DNA of 64,000 nucleotides from Oricola cellulosilytica (GCF_019966575.1 NZ_JAINFK010000002.1:356232-420231); one strand, 5' to 3'; positions 41,320 through 50,438 are shown, numbered from the stretch's first letter. The notes: generated by a model from the letters alone, not told the origin. A program made the numbers and translations.

Positions 41320-41409
41320 TGGCGGAGAGGAAGGGATTCGAACCCTCGAGACGGTCTCCCGTCTACTCCCTTAGCAGGGGAGCGCCTTCGACCACTCGGC
41401 CACCTCTCC
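41320..41409 (-). tRNA. tRNA-Ser (anticodon GCU)
   Basis: On the minus strand the acceptor GGAGAGG (41409-41403) pairs with CCTCTCC, followed by a G discriminator and an encoded CCA (41322-41320). The anticodon GCT is at 41375-41373 in a CCCCTGCTAAGGGA context, the T-loop contains GGTTCGAATCC, and there is a long variable arm as expected for serine. Length is 90 bases. Confidence 0.97.
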
Positions 41410-41534
41410 GCGCGCACCGCCCGTAACACGTTTCCCGGGGCTGTCCAAGATTTTTTGCCCCTGCCGGCGGGCGCTTCGCGCTTGACAGGGCGAACGCAAG
41501 CCGCTTGCTGGTTTCGCCATTTGCGGAGAACCCG

Positions 41535-42647
41535 ATGCCGAAGCCAAATGCGGTCGTCAGCGCCCTGCCCTCGACCATTCCGTTTGTCGCGCCGGAACGC
41601 ATGGAGCGCGAGAGCGGCCGGCCGTTCGCCGCCCGACTGGGCGCGAACGAGAGCAGTTTCGGCCCCTCGCCGCGCGCCATCGAGGCGATGCAGCGCACCG
41701 CGCGCCAGGATGTCTGGAAATATTGCGATCCGGAGGCGTTCGACCTGACCGCGGCGCTTGCCCGCCATCTCGGTATACGCCCCGCCGAGATCGTTGTCGG
41801 CGCGGGCATCGACAATCTGCTCGGGCTGACGGTGCGAATATTCTCCGAACCGGGCGATGCGATCGTCACCTCGCTCGGTGCCTACCCGACCTTCAACTAC
41901 CATGTGAACGGCTACGGAAGGCGGCTCGTCACCGTGCCCTACCGGAACGACCGCGCCGATCTCGACGCGCTGGCCGAGACCGTCCGCCGCGAAAACGCCT
42001 CCATCGTCTATCTCGCAAATCCGGACAATCCGATGGGAACGTGGCACGACGCAGAGGCAATAGAATCCTTCGCCGCGTCGCTGCCCGGGGAAACGCTGCT
42101 GCTGCTCGACGAGGCCTACGGGGAGATGGCGCCACCTTCCGCGCTGCCGCCGCTCGATACGGGCCGGAACAATATCGTCAGGGCGCGAACGTTTTCGAAG
42201 GCCTATGGCTTGGCCGGTCTGCGCGTCGGATATCTCGTCGGGGCCGAACCAATCTGCGCTCAGTACCACAAGGTACGCGACCATTTCGGGGTCAATATCA
42301 TGGCGCAGAGTGCCGCGCTCGCGGCGCTTTCAGACTGTGAATGGCTCGCATCGGTGCTGGCGAAGGTCGCCTCGGCGCGAGAGCGAATCGCTTCAATCGC
42401 GAAAGAGAGCGGCTTGGCCGCCCTGCCCTCGGCAGCCAATTTCGTCACGATTGATTGCGGACAGGACGGCGATTTCGCGATGGGGGTCCTCAAGGCGCTC
42501 GATGCGCGCAGTGTCTTCATCCGCAAGCCGATGGCGCCCGGCCTCGACCGTTGCATCCGCGTCAGTTGCGGCCTGCAGCAGGAACTCGACCTTTTCGAAA
42601 CCGCTCTTCCCGAGGCGCTCGCGGCGGCGGGCAGGTCGCGAAGATAA
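41535..42647 (+). CDS. Class I/II PLP aminotransferase (histidinol-phosphate aminotransferase-like)
   Basis: A 370-residue fold-I aminotransferase. Visible are ANESSFGPSPRAIEAM near residue 37, VGAGIDNLLGLTVRIFSEPGD (PLP phosphate region), NPDNPMGTW, the cofactor Asp in LLLDEAYGEM, and the Schiff-base Lys in RTFSKAYGLAGLRVGYLVG (near residue 220). This arrangement fits HisC-like enzymes that act on histidinol phosphate or aromatic amino acids. Standing alone, outside a his operon, it may be a secondary or aromatic aminotransferase. The ATG at 41535 follows GGAG; a TTG ten codons upstream is less likely. Confidence 0.88.
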   Translation: MPKPNAVVSALPSTIPFVAPERMERESGRPFAARLGANESSFGPSPRAIEAMQRTARQDVWKYCDPEAFDLTAALARHLGIRPAEIVVGAGIDNLLGLTVRIFSEPGDAIVTSLGAYPTFNYHVNGYGRRLVTVPYRNDRADLDALAETVRRENASIVYLANPDNPMGTWHDAEAIESFAASLPGETLLLLDEAYGEMAPPSALPPLDTGRNNIVRARTFSKAYGLAGLRVGYLVGAEPICAQYHKVRDHFGVNIMAQSAALAALSDCEWLASVLAKVASARERIASIAKESGLAALPSAANFVTIDCGQDGDFAMGVLKALDARSVFIRKPMAPGLDRCIRVSCGLQQELDLFETALPEALAAAGRSRR

Positions 42648-42651
42648 AATA

Positions 42652-42680
42652 CCGCCCGCGGCTCCCCCTGCCGCGGGCGG
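42652..42680 (-). terminator. Hairpin terminator, best oriented for the minus-strand Sel1 gene
   Basis: CCGCCCGCGG (42652-42661) and CCGCGGGCGG (42671-42680) form a perfect 10-base stem with a 9-base loop. On the minus strand it is followed by TATTTTATC. It sits between two convergent genes and may serve both. Confidence 0.6.
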
Positions 42681-42736
42681 CTCCTACCGGAAGCCCCACC
42701 CCCGGTATCCTGCTATTTGTGGCGCGCAATCGCGCC

Positions 42737-43003
42737 TCAGTGGCGTGTCATCCACTCGCGCGCTGCGCGTAGTGCGCTGGCCAGTTGCGGTTTCGACATC
42801 GTTTCAGCGATTTCCGAGCGCAGCAAGGCAGCGCGCGAACAACCCTTGATCGCTGCAATGTTGAACCATTTGTGGGCGGCCACCATGTCGACCTCGCAAT
42901 CGCGGCCGGTCGCATACATCATGCCCATTTCAAAAAGGATGCCTGCATTGTTCGCCGCGCCCAGCGCAGCCATGTCGGCATTTTCGATTTCAATGCGTGC
43001 CAT
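42737..43003 (-). CDS. Small Sel1-like repeat protein, 88 aa
   Basis: The 88 residues contain a Sel1-type helix pair: FEMGMMYATGRDCEVDMVAAHKW then FNIAAIKGCSRAALLRSEIAETM (about residues 24-70). This has the spacing of short TPR-like SLR units used in protein-protein contacts. No signal peptide is present. The ATG at 43003 has AAGGGA upstream. The partner is unknown; it is flanked by unrelated genes and has its own hairpin terminator downstream. Confidence 0.75.
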   Translation of the reverse strand: MARIEIENADMAALGAANNAGILFEMGMMYATGRDCEVDMVAAHKWFNIAAIKGCSRAALLRSEIAETMSKPQLASALRAAREWMTRH

Positions 43004-43410
43004 CGTGAATTTCCCTTGTCGTCCCTGTTCACACTCCCGAGGCGGCCTGTTTTTTATCGGCTCGTTCCCGTTCGATGCGTTGAGAATGGCGCATTGACTT
43101 GAATCGGTTGCTAAAAAGCGTGCTTAATTTCCGACAAACAAAGTTCAAATGCTTGGTAAATTTGACGATGCGTTAATCGACCAACGGTTTGATTTTTCTA
43201 GATATACTGGAATTTTTACGGACAATTCGACCGGCCACAAGCAACGCTTTGCTAACCGTGATCACCGGAGCGGTGCGGCGCACCAGGAAAAAATATCTCC
43301 AAAATGAGCGCGCGGCCTCTGTTCCCCGGACGGGACTTGTGGTTTACGTTTACGTATTGGTCAACGACAGCGGCGATCCGAGGCGCTCGCCGGCACTTGG
43401 GAGGTAGTTC
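43004..43410. other. AT-rich intergenic region, no supportable gene
   Basis: About 400 bases, clearly richer in A/T than the surroundings (for example around 43110-43215). This suggests promoters for the divergent Sel1 and DUF2147 genes. A plus-strand frame at 43189-43407 is basic and has no recognisable product. Confidence 0.5.
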
Positions 43411-43755
43411 ATGATCCGACGTTTCATTCTGGCCAGCGCGATCGCCGGTCTGGTCGCAGCCCCCGCGATGGCTGCGGAGCCCATCGAAGGCAGTTGGAAG
43501 CGCGACAATGGTACGGTGATCAAGTACGCGGCAAATGGTGGAGCCTTCTGCGGCACGGTGATGACGGGAGAATACAAGGGCCAGTCGATCGGCTGCATGA
43601 AGGGCTCGGGAGCCAATTACAAGGGCAAGGTCAACAAGCTCGATGAGGGCAAGACCTACACGGGCAAAGCCTCTGTCAACGGCAACTCGATGAAGCTCTC
43701 GGGCTGCGTCCTCGGCGGCGTAATCTGCAAAAGCGAGACGCTGAAGAGGCAGTAA
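43411..43755 (+). CDS. DUF2147-type small secreted protein
   Basis: A 114-residue protein with a signal peptide cleaved near AMAAEPIEG. The mature part shows the DUF2147-like pattern EGSWKRDNGTVIKYAANG, FCGTVMTGEYKGQSIGC, YKGKVNKLDEGKTYTGKA and LSGCVLGGVICKSE. Four Cys (in FCG, IGC, SGC, ICK) could form disulfides in the periplasm. Function is unknown. The ATG at 43411 follows GGGAGG. A rho-independent terminator closes the gene at 43782. Confidence 0.85.
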   Translation: MIRRFILASAIAGLVAAPAMAAEPIEGSWKRDNGTVIKYAANGGAFCGTVMTGEYKGQSIGCMKGSGANYKGKVNKLDEGKTYTGKASVNGNSMKLSGCVLGGVICKSETLKRQ

Positions 43756-43781
43756 GCCCGGGCCCGCTACATTTTCATAGG

Positions 43782-43813
43782 CGGCGTCCCTTGGCGGGGC
43801 GCCGTTTTCTTTC
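43782..43813 (+). terminator. Rho-independent terminator after the DUF2147 gene
   Basis: CGGCGTCCC (43782-43790) pairs with GGGGCGCCG (43796-43804), with one G-T pair, around a 5-base loop. TTTTCTTTC follows. It lies 26 bases past the stop and before the convergent matB. Confidence 0.8.
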
Positions 43814-43830
43814 ACCGACCTCAATCTGCC

Positions 43831-45342
43831 CTAAGCGAACGCCTTGCCGTATCTCTCCCGCAGGACGTTCTTCTGCACCTTGCCCATCGTGTTGCGTGGC
43901 AACTCCTCGATGACGAACAGCCTGCGCGGGTGCTTGAAGCGGGCAAGCGACTTTCCGACCGCATCGCCAATCGCTTCCGTGTCGAGCGTAGCGCCATTCT
44001 CCGGCACCAGGACGCCGACAACGGTCTCGCCGAAATCGGGATGCGGCACACCGATGACCGCGCTTTCTAGAACGCCCGGCTGATCGTCGAGGACCAGTTC
44101 AATCTCCTTGGGATAGATATTGTAGCCGCCGGAAATGATCAGGTCCTTGTTGCGGCCGACGATCTGGACATAGCCATCCGCGTCAACCTTGCCGAGATCG
44201 CCGGTGATGAAGAAGCCGTCATCGCGCAACTCCTCGCGGGTCTTGTCGGGCATCTGCCAGTAGCCCTTGAAAACGTTCCGGCCGCGCACCTCGATCTGCC
44301 CGATCTCACCATTTGCAAGTTGATTGCCCGTTGTCGGATCGCAGATTTTCAGTTCCACGCCTGGCAGCGGGAAGCCGACTGTTCCGGCGCGCCGTTCGCC
44401 GTCATAGGGATTGGAGGTGTTCATGTTGGTTTCGGTCATACCGTAGCGCTCGAGGATGCGATGTCCGGTACGCTCCTCGAACTGCACATGGGTCTCGGCA
44501 AGCAAGGGAGCGCTGCCTGATATGAAGACCCGCATGTGGGCGGTCAGGTCGCGGGTAAAGCGCGGGTCGCCCAGCAAACGCGTGTAGAAGGTCGGAACGC
44601 CCATCATCGCGGTCGCCTTGGGCATCAGCGCAATCATCGCGTCGAGATCGAATTTGGGAAGAAAGATCATCGATCCGCCGGAAAGGAGCGTGACGTTGCT
44701 GGCCACGAACAGCCCATGGGTGTGGAAGATCGGCAATGCATGGAGGAGAACGTCCTGGTCGGTGAATTGCCAGTAATCGACCAGCGTCTCGGCGTTCGAC
44801 AGGAGATTGTCCTGCGTCAGCATCGCGCCCTTCGAACGCCCGGTCGTTCCCGACGTGTATAGAAAGGCGGCAAGGTCACCGGAGGCGCGATTGACGGTCG
44901 GATAATCCGTCGGCTTTTCCCTCGCGCGCTCCGGCAAACTGCCGCCCCCGTCAGCGTCCAGTGTCTCCAGCATCGCGTCGGCGGCCTTTGCCATCGGCTT
45001 CATGGCCTCGGCGCTGGTTCCGTCGCACACGAAAAGACGCGCGCCGCTGTTGTCGACGAAATACGAGACCTCGTCGGCGGTATAGGCGGTATTGAGCGGC
45101 AGGAACACCACGCCCGCCTGCACGCATGCGGCATAGAGCGCCAGCGCCTCAGTCGACTTCTCCACCTGTACGGCGCACCTGTCGCCCGGCTCCAATTCCA
45201 GGTCGCTGAGAACATGGGCAAAGCGCGCCGTCGTCGCGAGAAACGCCTCATGCGTGATGATGCTCCCGTCGCGCAGATACAGAAATGGCGTCGTCTTGCC
45301 CGCGTGGCGCGCGAACAGTGAATCGTAAAGCGGATTTCCCAT
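43831..45342 (-). CDS. matB: Malonyl-CoA synthetase
   Basis: This ANL-family acyl-CoA ligase activates malonate with ATP and CoA to malonyl-CoA. The 503 residues contain the AMP-binding loop LYTSGTTGRSKGAM (near residue 165), GVPTFYTRLL, ERYGMTETNM, the hinge GRNKDLIISGGYNIYPKEIE, and the catalytic Lys near GKVQKNVLRERY at the end. The identity as MatB, rather than another acyl-CoA ligase, follows from the adjoining malonyl-CoA decarboxylase and TRAP genes. It starts 11 bases after the matA stop and is last in the operon. Confidence 0.93.
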   Translation of the reverse strand: MGNPLYDSLFARHAGKTTPFLYLRDGSIITHEAFLATTARFAHVLSDLELEPGDRCAVQVEKSTEALALYAACVQAGVVFLPLNTAYTADEVSYFVDNSGARLFVCDGTSAEAMKPMAKAADAMLETLDADGGGSLPERAREKPTDYPTVNRASGDLAAFLYTSGTTGRSKGAMLTQDNLLSNAETLVDYWQFTDQDVLLHALPIFHTHGLFVASNVTLLSGGSMIFLPKFDLDAMIALMPKATAMMGVPTFYTRLLGDPRFTRDLTAHMRVFISGSAPLLAETHVQFEERTGHRILERYGMTETNMNTSNPYDGERRAGTVGFPLPGVELKICDPTTGNQLANGEIGQIEVRGRNVFKGYWQMPDKTREELRDDGFFITGDLGKVDADGYVQIVGRNKDLIISGGYNIYPKEIELVLDDQPGVLESAVIGVPHPDFGETVVGVLVPENGATLDTEAIGDAVGKSLARFKHPRRLFVIEELPRNTMGKVQKNVLRERYGKAFA

Positions 45343-45353
45343 AACCTTTTTCC

Positions 45354-46601
45354 TCAGGCTTGGATTTTCGCCGCCGCGTTGCTCAGCGAGCGCACCTCTT
45401 GCGAGGCGGCGATCTGTCCCGTCGTGGCGAAGCGTTCGTGGTTTTGCGAGATTTTCGGCAGGTCATAGAGGTAGCTGACCATGGCGCCACCCGACTGAGC
45501 ACGCCCCTTGGGCGAGGTATCGGCGTCCGCGTGCACGGCATGGACCAGCGCACCGTTTCCGAGATGGAAGCGGGCGACAGGATCGAGCGGAGCGCCATCT
45601 GGCCGCTTGGCCGCGAGGAGGTAGTGCGCGGCGAGCGATCTCAACCGTTGCGCATCGACGTTCTCATGGTCTTGGCCAGTCTTCTCCAGCCAGCCGGCTA
45701 GGCCCGGAATGGGTGAAAGGGTGACGAACGTCCTGAGTCCGGCGAGTTCCGCCGAGAGATCAGCGACGACCTGCTTGATCAGCGAGTTGCCGAAGGAGAT
45801 CCCTGCCAGCCCGGGCTGGCAGTTCGAGATGGAATAGAACACCGCCGTGTTCGCCGCTTCCGAGGCAAGTTCCGCGCGCGTCCCGCTCAGCAGTCCCTGT
45901 ATCGATCCGGGTACGCCCTTGGTCAGCGCGACCTCGACAAAGATAAGCGGCTCGTCCGGCATCGACGGATGGAAGAAGCCGAAGCAACGCCGGTCCGACG
46001 GACGAAGCCGCCGCCGAAGATCCTCCCAACTGTCGATCGCGTGCACCGCCTCGTAGGCAATGATCTTCTCGAGAATATGCGCCGGGCTTTCCCAGTTGAT
46101 CGGGCGCAGAACCAGGAAGCCCCGGTTGAACCAGGAGGCGAAGAGATGCCGGAAATCGACATCGAGCGCTTGCAGTTCCACATCGCCACGGCCCAGCCGC
46201 AGCAAATCCGAGCGCATCGCAACCAGTTGTCCGGTCGCGCCCGGCACCTGGTTGAGCCGCCGGATGAGCTCCTGGCGCCGCGGTTCCGCGGCGACCATGA
46301 ATTCGCGATAGGTGTGTTTCCCGGGCGCCTGCTCGTGGGCCTCCAGCGTCTCGCGGACCCGCGCCGGGTCGATGTTCATGGCGACCGCCAGATGGCGGAA
46401 GAAGCCGAGTTTTTCCTCGTCGGCCATGCGCTCGAACCGGTCGAGTATCTTCTGCGCGAATACCAGTCCCGAGACTTCCCCGCGCGTCCCCATCAACTCG
46501 TCGGCCAGTTCGCCGATCGGACGGTTGTCACGATCCCCCGGAGACAGGCCGATATAGCGTCTCTCGAAAACCGTGGAGAGAAGATCGGCAAGAAGGCTCA
46601 C
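45354..46601 (-). CDS. matA: Malonyl-CoA decarboxylase
   Basis: It converts malonyl-CoA to acetyl-CoA and CO2. The 415 residues hold an N-terminal helical domain (ADLLSTVFERRYIGL onward) and a GNAT-like C-terminal catalytic domain with FGFFHPSMPDEPLIFVEVAL, FYSISNCQPGLAGISFGN and RFHLGNGA followed by ADADTSPKG, the sites of the catalytic Ser/His region. The frame runs open far upstream into matM. The true start is the GTG at 46601, with GGGAG five bases before it; it overlaps the matM stop as GTGA, so the two are translationally coupled. Confidence 0.92.
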   Translation of the reverse strand: MSLLADLLSTVFERRYIGLSPGDRDNRPIGELADELMGTRGEVSGLVFAQKILDRFERMADEEKLGFFRHLAVAMNIDPARVRETLEAHEQAPGKHTYREFMVAAEPRRQELIRRLNQVPGATGQLVAMRSDLLRLGRGDVELQALDVDFRHLFASWFNRGFLVLRPINWESPAHILEKIIAYEAVHAIDSWEDLRRRLRPSDRRCFGFFHPSMPDEPLIFVEVALTKGVPGSIQGLLSGTRAELASEAANTAVFYSISNCQPGLAGISFGNSLIKQVVADLSAELAGLRTFVTLSPIPGLAGWLEKTGQDHENVDAQRLRSLAAHYLLAAKRPDGAPLDPVARFHLGNGALVHAVHADADTSPKGRAQSGGAMVSYLYDLPKISQNHERFATTGQIAASQEVRSLSNAAAKIQA

Positions 46602-47914
46602 ACGCTCGCTCCCATCACCACGTTCGGCAGCCATGTGGCCAACCCGGGGAAAATGCAGAGAAGGATGATCGCCAAGACCATGCACGCCACGTAAGGGAGC
46701 GAGCCCGTAAGGATCGTCTTGAGCGAAATATCCGGCGCAATTCCGTTGATGACGTAAAGGTTCAGCCCGACCGGCGGCGAAATCAGGCCGATCTCCATGT
46801 TGATTGTCAGCACCACCGCGAACCAGATCGGGTCGAACCCGGCGGTGATGATGATCGGCAGGAGGATCGGCGCGGCCATCAGGATCACCGCCACCGGCGG
46901 CAGGAAGAACCCTGCGATCAGGAGGAAGACGTTGACGGCGCCCATCAGCACCCAGCGGTTGACGTCGAGCGTCCCGATCCACTCGGCGATCGACTGGGTG
47001 ATGAACAGGCTCGACAGCATGTAGGAAAAAACGCCGGCCGCCGCGATGATGAACAGGATCATCACGCTTTCCTTGGTGCTGTCGCGCAGCACGACCCATA
47101 TAGCACGCGGGGCCCACAGCTTGTAGATGACCATTGCAATCAGCAGGCACAGCAGCGCTCCCACCGCCGCGGTCTCCGAGGGAGTAGCGATGCCGCCATA
47201 CATCGCATAGAGCACTCCGAGGATGATCGCCAGGAACGGCAGGACGCGCGGCAGGATCTCGAAACGCTGTCCCCAGGTATACGAGCCGGAGCCGAGACGG
47301 GCAGTATCGCCGGAGCGCCAGGTCGAATAGAGCGACCAGGCCATGAACAAGCCGACCAGCAGGAAGCCCGGTATCACGCCGGCGAGGAAAAGCCGGCCAA
47401 TCGAGGTTTCCGTCGCGATGCCGTAGACGATCATCGTCACCGATGGCGGGATAAGGATGCCTAGCGTGCCCCCGGCGGCGATCGAACCGGCGGCGACGCC
47501 GTCGGGATAGCCGCGCTTGCGCATTTCCGGGATGCCCATCTTGCCGATCGCGGCGCATGTGGCGGGACTGGAGCCCGACATCGCGGCAAACAGGGCGCAT
47601 GCGCCGAGATTGGAGATCACCAGCCCGCCCGGCACCCGTGTCAGCCAGCGTTCCAGCGCTTCGTAGAGATCGGCGCCCGCCCGGGTGGAAGCGATGGACG
47701 CGCCCATGATGATGAACATCGGGATCGAGAGCAGCGCAAAATTGTCGAGCTTGCCGAACAGGATTTCGGGCATCAGTTCGAGCGACCGCATTCCGTCGAA
47801 AACTATCAGAAATCCGGCCGAGACGATCAGCAGGCCGATGGCCACCGACACGCCAGAGAACAGGACGATGATTGTCACGACCGCGACCAACAAACCGAGC
47901 AGAAGCGGATCCAT
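46598..47914 (-). CDS. matM: Malonate TRAP transporter large permease (DctM type)
   Basis: The 438-residue large membrane subunit of a sodium-driven TRAP importer, with about 12 helices. Family marks: FALLSIPMFIIMG near residue 55, LFAAMSGSSPATCAAIGKMGIPEM, GGTLGILIPPSVTMIVYG, TPSETAAVGA and NMEIGLISPPVGLNLYV. The ATG at 47914 overlaps the matQ stop by one base (TGATG). Earlier in-frame codons would read through matQ. Malonate as the substrate is inferred from cotranscription with matA and matB. Confidence 0.93.
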   Translation of the reverse strand: MDPLLLGLLVAVVTIIVLFSGVSVAIGLLIVSAGFLIVFDGMRSLELMPEILFGKLDNFALLSIPMFIIMGASIASTRAGADLYEALERWLTRVPGGLVISNLGACALFAAMSGSSPATCAAIGKMGIPEMRKRGYPDGVAAGSIAAGGTLGILIPPSVTMIVYGIATETSIGRLFLAGVIPGFLLVGLFMAWSLYSTWRSGDTARLGSGSYTWGQRFEILPRVLPFLAIILGVLYAMYGGIATPSETAAVGALLCLLIAMVIYKLWAPRAIWVVLRDSTKESVMILFIIAAAGVFSYMLSSLFITQSIAEWIGTLDVNRWVLMGAVNVFLLIAGFFLPPVAVILMAAPILLPIIITAGFDPIWFAVVLTINMEIGLISPPVGLNLYVINGIAPDISLKTILTGSLPYVACMVLAIILLCIFPGLATWLPNVVMGASV

Positions 47915-48462
47915 CAGCCTTCCTCCAGACCGAAGGGCTTGTCGACGCCGAGGAGGACAGCGACCAGATCGGCTATCAATTGCAGCATCAGAAGGGCGAA
48001 ACCGATCGGGATCGACAGATAAGGTATCCAGAGCCGTACGCCCCAGACCGTGTCCGACTTCCAGCCGCGGTCCCAGGCGAAATGCCAGAACTCGTAGCCG
48101 TACCACAGCATGATCGCGACGATGACAATCGACAGACCGAGCGTGAAGACGGCCAGCAACCGGCGTACCGGCATGCTGAGCGCCAAAGGCACCAGATCGA
48201 CATTCACGTGGCCGCGAAGCCGCTGCACATAGGGCAAACCGACCAGCGTCGCCGCGACCATCAGATAAACGACGGCCTCGGTCTGCCAGATGGTGGAGCC
48301 GTTAAGCACGAAGCGAATGAAGATCATCTGACAGGTGATCGCCACGGCGGCCACGACCATCGCAGCCGAAAACCATCCGGCAAGTGTAGAGATCGCCGCG
48401 ACGGCGCGCAGAAACGGGTTGTCGCCTGCGTGTGCCGTGGCAGCTGTGCTGTGCCCAGCCAT
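47914..48462 (-). CDS. matQ: Malonate TRAP transporter small permease (DctQ type)
   Basis: A 182-residue protein with four membrane helices (starting near VAAISTLAGWFSAAMVVAAVA, TEAVVYLMVAATLVGL, LLAVFTLGLSIVIVAIM, SIPIGFALLMLQLIADLVAVLLG). It contains the DctQ feature LRGHVNVDLVPLALS in the loop after helix 2. It forms the membrane complex with the large permease. It lies between matP (66-base gap) and matM (one-base overlap). Confidence 0.9.
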   Translation of the reverse strand: MAGHSTAATAHAGDNPFLRAVAAISTLAGWFSAAMVVAAVAITCQMIFIRFVLNGSTIWQTEAVVYLMVAATLVGLPYVQRLRGHVNVDLVPLALSMPVRRLLAVFTLGLSIVIVAIMLWYGYEFWHFAWDRGWKSDTVWGVRLWIPYLSIPIGFALLMLQLIADLVAVLLGVDKPFGLEEG

Positions 48463-48528
48463 CGGTCACCCCATTGTGTAGAGAACGGCTTTGAAAGATG
48501 GCCGGGGGACGTGCCCCCGGCCCGAGAC

Positions 48529-49515
48529 TCACTCCACGGCGAGTGCCTTGTCGAGAAGCTCCTGCCCGTCAGGAACTTCCTCGATGAACGCCTTGTAGGA
48601 GGTCTGCTTGGCCAGTTCGCGCCATGCGTTGAACTCCTCCTCGGTCATCTGCGCGATCTCGACGCCCGCCTCCTTGTAGACTTCGACCGAGGCCGCATCC
48701 TGCTTCTTTGCTTCCTCGAGATAGAAGGCTTCGGCCTTTTCGGCGGCGGCGAGCAGCGCTTCCTGCTGCTCTTCGGTCAGCCCCTCGAAGGTCGATTTGT
48801 TCATCAGCAGCGGCTGGTACATGAACCACAGGGCATATTCGCCGGCCGGCGTGTAGCACTTGGCCTGCTCATAGATGCGGTAGCTCACGAAGGAAGAGGA
48901 CGATGTGTTGGCGGCGTCGAGGACGCCGGTCTGCATCGCGTTGTAGATCTCCGAAGAAGCCATCGACGCGATCGAGGCCCCTGCCCCGGCAAGCATCTGC
49001 TCGAAAGCCTTGCCGGCAGCGCGCGTCTGCAGGCCCTGAACGTCCTCCGGCGAAGTGATGCACTTGTCCTTGCCGACGAACCCGCCGGCGAGATAGCCGT
49101 CGACCAGCACCATGACATCGTCCTCCGCCATGCGCGCCTTGATCTCCTCCATGAAGGGGCTGTCGTTGAGGCGGGCCGCGTGGTCATGGTTTTTCACAAG
49201 GCCGGGCATCAATGTAAGGTTGAAGGCGGGTTGCTGGCCGCCCGCATAGCTGAGCGGAAACACGGTCATGTCGAGCTGGCCGCGGCTGAGCGGCTTGTAC
49301 TGCTCGCGCGGCTTGAACAGTGACTTCGATCCGAAGATCTTGATATCGAGGTCGACATCGGCCTTGGCGACCTCGTCGGCGACGATCTGCGCGACCTGGT
49401 GCCGGACATCCTTGTTCGACCATTGGTGCGAAAGCCTCAGTTCCTTGGCACCGGCAGTGGACACTGCTGCAAGCAGGGCGATTGACGACACTGCGGTCAG
49501 TATTCTCGATTTCAT
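48529..49515 (-). CDS. matP: Malonate TRAP transporter substrate-binding protein (DctP type)
   Basis: A 328-residue periplasmic binding protein. The signal peptide is MKSRILTAVSSIALLAAVSTAGA, followed by KELRLSHQWSNKDVRHQ, the usual DctP opening. Further marks are FPLSYAGGQQPAFNLT and the conserved Arg region QGLQTRAAGKAFEQML, where the ligand carboxylate is bound in this family. The ATG at 49515 is preceded by GGGAGGAA. The frame continues upstream across the divergent matR, which is a shadow. It is the first gene of matPQMAB. Confidence 0.93.
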   Translation of the reverse strand: MKSRILTAVSSIALLAAVSTAGAKELRLSHQWSNKDVRHQVAQIVADEVAKADVDLDIKIFGSKSLFKPREQYKPLSRGQLDMTVFPLSYAGGQQPAFNLTLMPGLVKNHDHAARLNDSPFMEEIKARMAEDDVMVLVDGYLAGGFVGKDKCITSPEDVQGLQTRAAGKAFEQMLAGAGASIASMASSEIYNAMQTGVLDAANTSSSSFVSYRIYEQAKCYTPAGEYALWFMYQPLLMNKSTFEGLTEEQQEALLAAAEKAEAFYLEEAKKQDAASVEVYKEAGVEIAQMTEEEFNAWRELAKQTSYKAFIEEVPDGQELLDKALAVE

Positions 49516-49598
49516 GGTTTCCTCCCGAAACAGTGAATCCGACCCGGTCGGGCCGATAGGTGTTTGTACCGTTTCGCTGTATTTGTTGTCAAACTTTC

Positions 49599-49606
49599 TG
49601 TATACA
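49599..49606. promoter_or_regulatory. GntR/FCD operator core TGTATACA between matP and matR
   Basis: A palindromic TGTATACA (within CTGTATACAAG) in the 138-base divergent region. It lies 48 bases before matR and 84 before matP, and fits the TNGTATACNA type of core bound by FCD-subfamily GntR regulators. Confidence 0.6.
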
Positions 49607-49653
49607 AGAATCTGTTGATTGCATCTCCAATGCCGTATGACTAGGCTGGAACC

Positions 49654-50310
49654 ATGGAACCGAGACGCGCAGACGCCATTGCCGAGGAGCTGGAAGACCT
49701 GATCTTCAGCGGCGCCTTCGCGAATGGCGACCGGCTCGACGAGATCCGGCTGGCCGAGCAGTTCGGCGTCTCGCGCACGCCCATTCGTGAGGCATTTCAG
49801 CGTCTCGCCCTGTCCGGACTTGTCGAGCAAATCCCGCGCCGCGGCGTGTTCGTGCGCCAGCCCGGCCCGGTGGAACTGATCGAGATGTTTGAAGTCATGG
49901 CGGAACTGGAGGCCGTGTGCGGACGCCTTGCCGCGCTCCGCATCTCCGACAAGGCGCTGGACCGGTTGCGGGACGCCAACGCCCAATGCCAGGCCGCCGT
50001 GCAGGCCGGCGACGCCGATGCCTACTACCGCCAGAACGAACGCTTCCACCACATTATCTACGCGCAGTCCGGCAACAGCTTTCTCGAACAGGAAGCCCTG
50101 CGGCTGCACCGGCGGCTCAAGCCGTTCCGGCGTATGCAGCTTCATCTCCGGGGCCGCATGAAGCAGTCCATGGCGGAACATGAGGATATTGTGGCCGCGC
50201 TCACCGAAGGCGATTCACTAGGTGCTTCCAATACGCTACGGCAACATGTTGCGATCCAAGGTGAGAAATTCCATCACCTGATGGCGAGCTACAAGGCGGC
50301 AGCAGAGTAG
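49654..50310 (+). CDS. matR: GntR-family regulator, FCD subfamily, probable malonate regulator
   Basis: A 218-residue regulator with an N-terminal winged helix (GDRLDEIRLAEQFGVSRTPIR, about residues 25-50) and an all-helical FCD effector domain (about 75-205). The latter has the metal/ligand Asp and His set suggested by NERFHHIIY, AEHEDIV and LRQHV. It is divergent from matPQMAB over a promoter holding a TGTATACA palindrome. It probably represses the operon until malonate or malonyl-CoA binds. The symbol is given from position. Confidence 0.88.
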   Translation: MEPRRADAIAEELEDLIFSGAFANGDRLDEIRLAEQFGVSRTPIREAFQRLALSGLVEQIPRRGVFVRQPGPVELIEMFEVMAELEAVCGRLAALRISDKALDRLRDANAQCQAAVQAGDADAYYRQNERFHHIIYAQSGNSFLEQEALRLHRRLKPFRRMQLHLRGRMKQSMAEHEDIVAALTEGDSLGASNTLRQHVAIQGEKFHHLMASYKAAAE

Positions 50311-50438
50311 CCCTTTCCAGTTCGCTCTCAGGCCTGCATCCCGTGTTAATCATTCTGAACGGCAGATGAACGGCACTATCAGCCGTCATTCACACGCCTG
50401 CGCGGACAATGGCTGCGGTTTCTAAGAGGGGGAACCCG

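Noticed and set aside
43189..43407. Plus-strand 72-codon frame upstream of the DUF2147 gene
   Set aside because: Basic, unrecognised, and lying in an AT-rich promoter region with no ribosome site.
46602..47600. Upstream extension of the matA reading frame by about 330 codons
   Set aside because: It lies wholly over matM on the same strand in another frame and is Arg/Pro-rich; the GTG at 46601 with GGGAG is the real start.
49516..50181. Upstream extension of the matP frame
   Set aside because: It is antisense to matR and precedes a perfect signal peptide with its own ribosome site.
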